Below are positions 25,401 to 37,400 of a DNA stretch of 64,000 bases, piece after piece. Below the pieces are notes generated by a model, which was not told the origin of the DNA, did no database searches, and was given only the letters and a program-made list of their open reading frames with translations. A program made the translations under genes and the position numbers. How positions within the stretch are numbered: the first letter of the stretch is position 1; each line of letters starts with the position of its first letter. This stretch comes from Plutella xylostella (Eukaryota; Arthropoda; Insecta; Lepidoptera; Plutellidae): positions 5,518,001 through 5,582,000 of the forward strand of contig NC_064005.1 of the NCBI RefSeq assembly GCF_932276165.1, read 5' to 3'.

Positions 25401-28400
25401 GGGGCCCACGTATAGTAGGGTGGAACCAGCACGTCAGTGCGGCTCATCGGGAGGCCAGATCGAGGTTTCATGAATGGTTGTTAAGCGGTAAACCTAGTTC
25501 AGGATGTGTTTACGATGATATGCGCAGTAGCCGAAAGGTGTTTAAGTCCAGACTAAAGTGGTGCCAAGACCACCAGGACCAAATAAAAATGGATGCCCTT
25601 GCAGAAAAACATGAGAGAGGTAATTTTCGAACGTTCTGGAAAACCACGAGTAAGATGAACCCGCGACCTGGTCTCCCGGTGAGTGTTGGTGGAGTGAGTG
25701 ACCCGAAGGATATTGCTAACTTGTTTAGGGACCAGTTTACTATCAATTCTCCCCTGGGCCCTGCTCGGACGATGCCCAATGTTGAGACCCATGTACAGAA
25801 AATGAGTACTCGTTTTACAGCAAAAGAAATAGCAAAGGTCATAAGGTCTATATCTAGAGGAAAATCTCCAGGTCATGATGGTCTCAGCATTGAGCATCTC
25901 CAATACGCGGGTCCTCATATATCTAGGGTTCTGGCAATGTTCTTTACATTATGTGTTAGACACTCTTACTTACCTCCTGAGATGTTAATTACGGTGGTGG
26001 TGCCTGTCTTGAAAAATAAAACCGGAGACGTTGGAGATATGAATAACTATAGGCCCATATCTCTGGCGACAATCCTTGCGAAGGTTTTTGATGCCTTACT
26101 GAATGTGCATTTACAAAATCACTTGGTATTGCACGGTAATCAGTTCGGTTTTCGACCGAACCTATCAACTGAGAGTGCAATACTAAGTTTAAAGCACACA
26201 GTGAGGTACTACACCGATAGACAGACTCCGGTGTACGCCTGCTTCCTTGACCTCTCCAAAGCCTTTGACCTGGTCTCCTACGACATCTTATGGGGAAAAC
26301 TGAGGGATATCGACTTGCCTCATGAGCTAGTTACAATTTTTCAGTACTGGTACTCGCACCAGGTCAACAACGTGAGATGGGCGGGCGTGATGTCCGAGTC
26401 TTTCGGTATGGAGTGCGGGGTGAGACAAGGGGGGTTAACCTCCCCCTCACTCTTTAATCTATATGTGGATGCGCTGATCGTCGCGCTTAGCAAGCAGCAT
26501 GTCGGATGTCACGTAGACGGCGTATGTGTAAACAATTTGAGCTACGCAGATGACATGGTGCTGCTGAGCGCGTCGGTCTGCGGTCTGAGGAAGCTTCTGC
26601 GGATCTGTGAGGATTACGCAATGAGTCATGGTCTGAAATATAATGTGCCGAAAAGCAAATACATGGTCTTTGCGGCCGGTTCAAAATGTCCCGACGGTGT
26701 GCCGCCCATCAGACTTTATGGCGTGCCTTTGGACCGGGTGGAACATTTTAAATACCTTGGGCATGTTCTAACACCAGACCTCAAAGACTGTGCTGATATA
26801 GAGCGGGAAAGAAGGGCCCTATCGATAAGAGCAAACATGTTGGCTCGCAGGTTTGCACGTTGTTCACAAAATGTAAAAATAACTCTCTTCCGAGCATTTT
26901 GTACCTCATTATACACGTGCAGCTTGTGGGCTAACTACACGCAGAAGTCTATTAGGGCCCTTCAAGTCCAGTATAATAACGCGCTAAGGGCAGTGTTGGG
27001 GCTGCCCCGTTACTGCAGCGCTTCAGGCATGTTCGCGTGGGCGCGCACTGACTGCTTCCACGCGACCGTGCGGAAGCGCTGCGCGTCCCTGGTGCGGAGG
27101 GTGCGGGCCAGCGCCAACACTGTCCTTGCGATGATTGCAAACAAAGAGGAGTGTCCTTATATCCGCCACTGCTGTCAAAAACATGTCACAACGAACAGTG
27201 GCAGATATAATATTATTAAATTTTAATTATTATGATTTTTGGTATGTTTGTTTTTATATAAATTTTATTTACGTTGACAATATTATTCAAAAAAGTATCT
27301 TTGTTTTCTATTTATATTATTTTACTTATTGATAATTTATTTTAAATTTTACTGCATAATATTATTGTACCTAATGAATGTTTTTAAATTTTCTGTTAAT
27401 TTGATCCGTTAATCCAATTTTGTTTGTGTTCTATGTGTAAATTGTATTTTTAATGTGTAAATGTAATTTTGATGTTTTATATTATGAGTCCGTGGTTACT
27501 TGAAATAAATGAATTTATTATTATTTATTATTATTATTATTATTATAATGTTTAATTTAAATAAACAATATTATAAAATATAAAAAAAACGAATTTCCGT
27601 ATAATATATTATTTTTTTCAAGTTGTTATTATATGTAGAATAATGAGTCACCTTCTTTCAGCTTAGTAAGTCACTTTTTCATCTACAGGGTGTACCTGTA
27701 TTTATATGATTAAAGCAGTCTTTATGTGTTTATAGGTAACAGCATTGTTACAAGTCTACCAAATAATTACTGAATCGTTTATAACATAGCACAATTCTAC
27801 TATATTTTCTCTCGGGCGTCGAACCAATCATCAATCACCTGCTATCAATTGCCCCTATAATTACAGAAACCGCCGGCTGCTTTTAAATATCAACGCCCTA
27901 GTCTATAAAGCGGGCTACAGTGCCATATAACAGTAGTGATGAATTCGGCGTAAGCGTAGGTAGTGTCTGTTTTATAATCTCAAATACTAAATTCACAGAT
28001 TCTGAACGGTTCATTAACAGTCAAATGTCCCGCGATTAAGTGACTTATCGTTCTATTAGTAAGATATTTGACAGTTGATGAACCGTTCAGAATCTGTAAT
28101 TGAGTATCTGAGATTAAACAATGGACTTTACTCGCACAAATTCTGTACTTACTAATTATTTTTAAAATTTAATATTATCGTCGCATTCTTCATCCAACGG
28201 TCTGAAAATTTCATGATGATTACCAACCTCCGTCTCCAATTTATCGTGAAAATATACGCTTCTATAATTTTGTTTTACACTGTGCCTCATTCAGCGCGGC
28301 CACAGAGGCACCGTAGGCGTCAATAGACGATAATCGTGCGGCTTTGATTAGATTAATCGAAACTGTTACGGATAAATAAAATTATTTACTGGAATAGACT

Positions 28401-31400
28401 TGGACTTTCTTCGTAAAAAGTCACTTGTTTAGCCAATTAAGAAATTTCTTTTGGCAACACAGAAAATTAGATTTCTTTTGGTGCGTGGGATGGCTAATAT
28501 TTGAAATAAGTTGATGATTAAAGTTAATAAAATTTTGGTTCTAGAAGGTAAATAAATGATTTTTGTACTACTTATTATGTGTTTAATGCCGTTTTCTTAT
28601 TTTGTTTTAGCATAAAATTTCTTAGAGCTATAAAACGATCATAAATAAGACGTTTATTAAAACCGCTGTAGGTATATCATTGCAGAGAACTACTAACAAA
28701 TTACCAAATACCTACCGCTCTGAGCCACAATTTGGCTGCTTTCCTACAAGAAAACTGAATCTAGGTCGCATTGCAACAGCGATATTTATGTAAAACGGGT
28801 ACCAACATAAAATTGTGGTTGAAAATTATACGTTAGCTTCAATTCCCGCCTTTTTGCGCCCGAGTGCGCTATCAGTGGGCAACCAAACTCGCGTGAACGC
28901 AATCGCTTTTGTTTCGTTTACGTTTCAACCGACTGGTTCGCGTCAATAGTTTTTCAGAAACATTTTTTAAATGTTCTCGAATTTGATAGTATTTATGTGT
29001 ATATCTCGATATTGGAAGTAGTAGAGGTGTTTAGAGCGATTCTTTAGAGATTTATTTTCGATGGGATTGAGTATATTACTGTAAACCATTTAGATACGTA
29101 TTTTTTTAGACAGTAGCTTTAAAAAATAATATTTTTTTCAAATGAAAAATTGATGATATACCCTTCACTCTGCCTTAACGTGAGCGGGCATTAGCATAAG
29201 CCTTATTGTGACACTTTTTTCTGACTATTTACATTGACGTTGAGAATTAATTAATGAAAATCTTTTAAACAAAATCGTTAGAAACTGGGTTCGGTAATTT
29301 CGGATGCGTGATGTATAGTCAGAAAGATTATTCCAACATGATGTACGGGGTGGGCGAAGTTACACGACAGTTACCGCCAACTTCACCCCTGGAACTGATC
29401 ACAAAGATAATGCCGATTTGCGACATGAATTATTTATTTGTGCCTCTATGCGTGAAACTTTTTTATAACGCTAGTAACCTCAGGATTTCGGAGTTGAGGA
29501 ATCTGTTACGAAGGGTTAAGGTGGGACTGCTTAATTTTAATCACATGCACAATTTCCATAAGCTGTAATTTTCAATGCCATATTGTATTAAATATCATTT
29601 CAAAGACAAGATAAAATACATTTTTCGACAAGATAAAATACAATTTTGCAATTTGTAAAAATATGATAGTCATTCACACACAATATTTTATGTATCGTAA
29701 ATAAAATGTCATGCTGACGATACTCTTATTAATTGATACGTACCTACCATTCATTATGTCACGATACATATTCGATACTTTTTATTATAAACCTTAATCA
29801 CTGAACTTAGTCACGGTATGGTACCTGGACGGGAATCAAACCCAGCATAGCAGTCAGGCTCACTAACCACTGCACCATTCGGTCCTCAAGTTTAGATAAG
29901 TATATTAAATCTGTCAATTCAAGAGATAAGCCGATGGGAATCGTGTTGTATGGGCCCTTCGCCACTATTAAATAATATTAGTAACGTAGAAAGCCTTTCC
30001 TTGTAGCTACTTAGTATTGATTTTAACATGACTTCCAATTTCTTGCGATAAGATCTAAGTACCCAAAGAGTTTCGAGGCCAATGGCTTGTAGAGTTTGCT
30101 AACGATTGCGGGCTCAGCTACTCTGCAGTTTCATATCTCACTAATTCACTCAGTGACTAACGCGTCTGGATTCCTAAGTGAAAATGATTACTGCGCAAAA
30201 AAGTTGATAAGTTGTATTATTTAGAAGGCGAAAATAGTTATGATACTTTTCAAATCTAACACGGTGACACAGCATTAGGGCCTCTGGTATGGAAACAATT
30301 GACTCTTCAGTTTAATTTTACATGAAAGAAGCTTTCTCAATAATCCTATTAATTTACTGGCCCTTGCTAAGTCTTACTTAACGTAAACAATGTAAGTTTA
30401 TTTATTTATTTATTTATTTGCGCAGTGAACTTCTTTCATTTCCTGTGAAAAGAGTAACTACACTTTCACTATAAAATGATTGAAATGTTTGCCAGCAAAA
30501 AAACTACTTAAAATTTTATAGTTATGAAATTCTGGACAGTAACAAAACGTCATCAAGTATAATATTTTAGTTTTTTCATAAAGCTTAAAAAATACAAAAT
30601 CTGTTAATTATATAGTTTGTTAAGAAACAACCAACACTTCCACAAATTTTTGCATTCATTACATTAGTAGGTAATTCCAATACTCCCATAAAAAAACACC
30701 AACTCTAGGCTCCCTACGCACATGCAGGAGGTTTGCTTAGTTCTAAAATATTCGTGAACGGCTGCATAGATAAGTTAAAAAAAATAAAAAATAAGCGACT
30801 GGCTTCACGAAGATTCTAGAACGTTCGTTTTAATGAGCTACTCGCTTGGTGACTCGCTAAGCGCATACCTCCTGCCTGTGTGGACGTAGCCTTATGCAAT
30901 GTTGTGCCTTATACCTTATCATCATCATTGGCCACAGCATCTATATAGATGGTTGTTGCAGCGCTCGTGGGTTATGAGTAACGACGGCCGCACCGTCGTT
31001 GATGGCTGTATAGTCCAATAGCAGCACGATTTTTTTGCCACAATACCTTATACTATAACTCATTTGTTGCAGTTTCGACGTCCGCGGCCGCTCGTTCAAC
31101 AAGGCGCTGCAGTGGTCGGACCCGCACGCGTTCGGGCCGCGCGCGTACTTCGCCACCGTGGCGCGGCCGGCGTCGCTCACGCTGGACACGGTGCAGCTCG
31201 ACGACGAGGGCGTCTACCGCTGCCGGGTCGACTTCAAGAACTCGCCGACGAGGAACTTTCAGATACGGCTGCATGTTATTGGTGAGTTATTTGAAACACA
31301 AATACACTCGCGAGCAATGAAAAAGTTCCGGTGAAAAAGGAGCGGCAATGACAGGTGGAACTTTTTCATTGCCCGCGAGTGTAGTTACAGCCTGAGGTAA

Positions 31401-34400
31401 AGTATCGTCAGCTGTTTCTCGGAGTGAGGTTCTGCTGAGGGGTTAAGTTTCTCCGCCCCCAACTGTACTCTTTATTGCACACAATCGTGTATTCGAAAAC
31501 TATAATTATGTATATACTCGTATATAATTATACCATCTGAAAAAACGGCATAATACATTAAAAAAATTGAATGCTATTTGAGGAATTCTATGATCAATTT
31601 AACATTTTGCAATAAATAGTTTTGATGATAATATTAAACCAAGGATGTTAGCATGGATAGACTCTTGCTGTGTTTGATAGAGATAGAAATATTAATTTAC
31701 AAAACAAATTAATAATTATTTGTTCCATGAACATTACTTACAGGTATAATATTGACGGAACGCTTTTTCATAAAATTTTATTTACGTTTTAAGACTTAAA
31801 ACCCTTCAAAGTATTTTATTAGATAAAGCTTTATAATTTACCTAACTAACGCCCAAAAAGCTCTCTGAGCCTGCAAACTTTTTAAAATCAAACAGCCCCC
31901 GGTTAGCTTATCTGTCTCTAAGTAATGTTTAAGTATTAAGCTGACCTTTAAGTTGCTAGGTGACCTTGCTTAAACTTTGAACATCAGCAACCTTACTTAA
32001 CTAAGTTAACCGAACGTAAACATAAGTCACTTCTTGACCCAAATTTGATTACCCCTAATCTGGTTGCTGAACACGTCCTAACACTAATGAACGTCAGCTA
32101 AAATTTGTTGACTTAAAACTTTATTGCATTTATGGTCGTAAATGAAGCGTGCACCAGCTTTAATTCAATTTATTTCCGTCCGTGATATGAATACTTTGAC
32201 GAGATAAAATTGCAGATATTTATTAGATAAGTCAATGCTGTTAAATCATACTTTTAGGAAGTTTCTAGCCTAATCTGCGAACATGGTTTAGAATAGTCCC
32301 AGTCTTACTGATCGGTAAATGTGAAATGTTTTCTGACTGCACCTGTGGGTTGTAGTACCAGGAGGGTTACTCTATTCTACTGACTAAAAACGAACGAACG
32401 TGAGCTATCGTGCAATGGACACCTTTAATACAACGAGATAGAGTCGTAGCTCACGAAACAGCACTCCGAAACTTTAGTTTTTCGTCATGTAGAGTGACCC
32501 CCCAGTAGTTGAAACGCCAGTTGGCGATACCAGCGCTTAAATTTATCAATAGATTTTTTAAAAGTGCACTGTTAAATAAGAACTATTTAAATCAAATAAA
32601 CTTAAAGATCGCTATCAACTATTTGTTTAAAAGCCAAGAACTAGATATTATGCCCAGCAGCAACTTTTTGTCAAAATTATGATGAACCCTTAGAACATCT
32701 TCATAATGTGTAGGTACTTAGTGAGTGTTTCATGAATGTTTCCACTACCGAATAAATATATAGGTACTTGTGTATATGTAAATCTAGCGACGTACATTAC
32801 GGTGTCACCAAAAACTTCCCACATTCCTTCTTTTTAGGGTTCCGTAGCCAAAATGGCAAAAACGGAACCCTTATAGTTTCGTCATGTCCGTCTGTCCGTC
32901 TGTCCGTCTGTCCGTCTGTCACAGCCGATTTACTCGGAAACTATAAGTACTACAGTGATGAAATTTGATGGGAATTTGTGTTGTATGAACCGCTACAAAA
33001 ATATGACACTAAATAGTAAAAAAAAGAATTGGGGGTGGGGCCCCCCATACATGTAACTGAGGGATGAAATTTTTTTTTTCGATGTACATACCCGTGTGGG
33101 GTATCAATGGAAAGGTCTTTTAAAATGATATAAAGTTTTCTATAAAACATTTTTCTTAAAGTGAACGGTTTTTGAGATATCAGCTCTCAAAGTCGTAAAA
33201 AGTATGTTCCCCCCCCTCTATTTTTATAACTACGGGGTATAAAATTCTAAAAAAAATAGAGGTGATGCATGCTAATTAACTCTTTCAACGATTTTTGGTT
33301 TGATCAAAGTATCTCTTATAGTTTTTGAGATAGGTTGATTTAACTGTAATTTTGCTGCTACGGAACCCTTTGTGCGCGAGCCCGACTCGCACTTGGCCGG
33401 TTTTTATTTTGTAACTTGAACAGTCATCAATCAAAAAACTTTAATGCAGACTACGAGTAGAGTGCCGAAGTACTCACTTGCCCCCATTCTCAGCTTAGAG
33501 GTCATTGGCACATAATTTCTTATTCAATAACCAGGTCAGAGCAGAACTATAATGTAATGGTCTTTTTTCTTGTTTGTTTTTGTTGTAATTAAGTTAATTT
33601 CATCGTACATAATGTGCAACATGCTAGAAACATTACATAATTTGCGTCAAAGACTTTATAAATAAATTTTAAAAAACACACATTTACGCCTTGTACTAAT
33701 GTACTCCCTTGCGGGGTAGGCAGAGGTGCATTGCTTCACCCACTTTTCGCCAGAGTGTTCTGTTAGTCCCAATGTAATAGGGGGCGGGCCTATTGCCATT
33801 TTACGGGCACATCCAAGACCCGACAACAAATATCTGTGTTTGAACAAATATCTGCCCCAGCCGGGAATCGAACCCGGGACCTTCAGCTCAGTAGTCAGGG
33901 TCGCCATTCGGTCGTCACTAACCACTACGCCATTCGGTCGTCGACTTTATAAATGAGAATAGTTATTCATCTGTAATAGCATAAGTTGTTTTCTTTGAAT
34001 AAAGATTTATTCTATTCTATTCTATTCTATCTCGTCTATTAGAAACTTTGAAAATGCATCAATAGAACACTTAGTAACAAGGCCACAAAAATATGCCTAC
34101 ATCAGCTAAAATCCATATTCCTAAACTGAGTAAGATTGACCTTAATACATTTCAATTTAAGTCCAGCACCGAAGCTCCAAGTACCTACCAGGCCCACATA
34201 AGTGCGCGCAGTTGAATAAGATAAACATATTCACACATTTCAATTTGAGTCCAGCACCAAGTAGGTACCAGGACCGCATAAGGCCGCGCAGTTTCCATTT
34301 CACACGGCCAACAAATGCGCGAGTCGTCCCGCACATAATTTCGGTACAAAGACCTCCGGACGCCGAATGGCTGCAGCAAATGTTCGGATTCCCACACTGT

Positions 34401-37400
34401 AAGGCGTAAAATTCAAACCAGATGCTAGTTCATAAGCGGGCGTTATCTAAAAAGGAGGCCTTTCAGCGGGTTACTCGTAGTGGTTCCGCGGAACAAAGCT
34501 TTGTTAGGGCTTCTTTGAATTTCGGTAAAGAAAATGAGAGGTTTCGCAGGCGCCGCGTCAAAGAGCAGGACTGCGGTTATTATAATATTGTGCGGAGACA
34601 TCGCAACAGCAAAATACCATAGATTCTTACCTATTGATGATTTATTCAGTACCAGTTTTTCTTATGTCAATTCGAAATAGTCTCCCGGTACCATTATGTA
34701 TAACGAAACTGTAAAAACATACCTACTATGTATATAAATAATGTTAATACTCACAGCCTTTGCAAAACGTTTACTAAACAAATTGATTTTACAAACGCCC
34801 TGCTTTGCCTAGAATTTATTATGCCTCCCTTATCTACATACGTTTATCGCGGGATTTTAAATTGTAAACGAGCTCCACTTAAAATACCGCTTTCAGTTCC
34901 GTATAAGTATAGTACGCCTTTAAGACTTAGCCACACTGAAAATGCCTCGCGTCAAAGTGATATGTGGTGGTATTGACTGCAATGCAAAGATAGCGTCACA
35001 CGGCAATGCGAGAATGCACGGCATTTTGATGTACGAGGCGACACAATCTCGCCGCACTACTTCTACCGGGCCTTTACAAGCCAACCTCAGCACGTGAAAG
35101 GTGAATTTCATAAAACCACTAGAAATACGCCACAGGTAATTAGTGTTGCAGGTGACGATGTCGCGGCTCACAAAGGATTGCTTCTGAAATTTAATTGTAG
35201 CTATAAAATATTATTTTCTCGCCCCATAACGAGGCGGCTGAATTTTGGCAGAAAACAATTTATTAACATACTAGTTCACTTTATTAGTTGGCGCTTAGCG
35301 AGCGCTGCAATTTGTCCGGCTTTGTTTAATGAATCAGGTGTTTTGTGCGCGTATCCCCTTAATTCTTTTCGGGAGGTTGGGAGTTAGTCGGGGTAATGTG
35401 TAACGGTTAAGTGGGGTTCTGGCGCGGCGGCGGCCGTAAGTCATCGTCTCGCCCAGGCTGCCGGGAAGCCAAGGAATTGCACAACAAACGTATATTTCAC
35501 ATTGTTTAAACAAGTAAGCGCGCCACATACAAGATTTTAATACCCCCGGGGCTTGCAACTGATGCAAATGGCGCTATATAAAGCTTAACTACTTTGCTGA
35601 TATTTTCTTTTGCGCTTTTAGCGTGGCTCTCTTATTTAAATAGACGGTGTACTGGTTAGGAGGTCTAGCTGCTAGTTCTGGTGAGATTGAAACTCGATGT
35701 CTTATTAATTATGTAGCCGATAGATACTATGAATATTAAGAAGCTACTAATTACACTGCGGTGTAGTGTGGTGTGTAGTACATATACAGGGTGTTGCAAA
35801 ATTGGTATACTAAGCCGAAACCTACATGTGCAGCATGGTATATCTAAGCCCGAAACTGAAATCAGAATTTGGAAATTCGCGAAAAAATAATTAATTTTCC
35901 ATAGTAAAAAGTCACGTGACCAACAAAGTTTCTATGGAAAATGATATTTTTTTTTCGCGAATTTTCAAATTCTGATTTCAGTTTCGGGCTTAGATATGTC
36001 GCAGGCAACTGGTTTAATCTCCTGTTTGATTGAACCACTAGCCCGTTCATTGGATGGCGCTATTCAGTTGTATGACTAAAGGACAACTCGTCAAGTCGTT
36101 GATTGTAACGTTCGACGTCTTGACTGAACGTCTTTCAGCGAAGTCGTTGAATGGGATATAGTATTGCAACTTTGTAATGTCTGGTTATGGTGAACATCAC
36201 CAGAAAAGAGTCAACAAAAAGACTATGTTACAAAGCTCTTATCTCACAAATTAACTAAACAATAACAATAACCGTAACTTCATATTGTTGTTCATTATTA
36301 TCCAGTTTCGCCACTTTTTTTCTTTGAAACTATCCGCCCGCGGCGTAATAATAGGTAAATCCATGTTGTCACACTATTTTAACACAAAAAACGCACTTTA
36401 AAGCTAATTTATTTGCAAAAAACTAACAATATAGGTGCTTTTTGTGTCAGCTGTTAGCTGTTAGACGCCATATTTGTTTTATTCACCACCTGACTGATTT
36501 TAAGTCAGCTAACTAGTTGGACGTTTTGTGACGCTTGTACAATCAACGTTCGGCCTAGTCATACAACTGAACAGCGCCATCCAATGAACGGGCTAGTGGT
36601 TCAATCAAACAGGAGATTAAACCAGTTGCCTGCGACAGATATACCATGTTGCACATGCAGGTTTCGGCTTAGTATACCCTTTTTGCAACACCCTGTATAC
36701 ATGCATATTGTATACACGTTAATTATTCAGAACCTAATAACTATCAAAGTTAATTTGTAATCTAGTCTTATCAATAGTAAAGCTGGTTAAACAGTAATAA
36801 ACACTAAAGATGGATGAGAATCCGGATCAGGACCTGTGGTACCGTTATAATGTTAAATACTTAGGTACAGGAAACCTAAGTCCATACACATCCAAATGTT
36901 TTTTGAAGTTGGTTCTTGAATTTTTTAAATTAGTATTTTATTTTATTGTTTTTAGTTTTTTTGCAATAATTTTCAATCAAAAGTAAGATGCAAATGATAC
37001 AAATAAGTCCTACTAGTCAATACGAATCATTAAAGCCTAAACACGAGGTAGTTGCCATATACCGTTCAGGAGTTCCCTTGACTGCCTTCCGTTTCCATCA
37101 TCAGATCAGCTCAAGGTCACCATCTTTTTTTTTGTTATAAGAACTATATTTACGCTTAGTGCCCAAAATGGAAATTCATACCCTGTTTTTACCCCTTTAC
37201 CCACCCTTGGGGTAAGATAAAATGCTAAAAAAAATTTGGGACCACCTGAAAACTCAACCCAATACAACAAAAAAAGAATTTTCAAAATCGGTCCATAAAC
37301 GGCGGAGTAATCGGTGAACATACGTAAAAAACATTTTAAAAAAAAGATCCCGACGAATTGAGAACCTCCTCCTTTTATTGAAGTCGGTTTAAAAATCAGC

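Larger units (their letters stand above)
24065..31072 (+). other. Intron 2 of the Sidestep-family gene
   Basis: GTAAAA...TTGCAG, 7.0 kb. It holds a small MITE just after the donor, the open-frame LINE, a 142 bp hairpin MITE (27975-28116), a SINE head fragment (29818-29888) and a (TTTA)n tract near 30397. The stretch 28120-29815 has no feature I recognise. Sequence around 30900-31040 resembles degraded lepidopteran repeats but I could not classify it. Confidence 0.85.

Noticed and set aside
31053..31274. Antisense and alternate-frame ORFs over the GC-rich exons, also at 26487-27140, 49503-49886 and 53402-53650
   Set aside because: They are shadows of the Ig exons or of the LINE frame. They have no domain match, and the sense frame has proper splice sites.
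13446..33405. Direct repeats at 13446 and 32830 as LTRs of one retroelement
   Set aside because: They lack TG...CA ends, and the 19 kb between them contains host exons and unrelated repeats rather than gag-pol.
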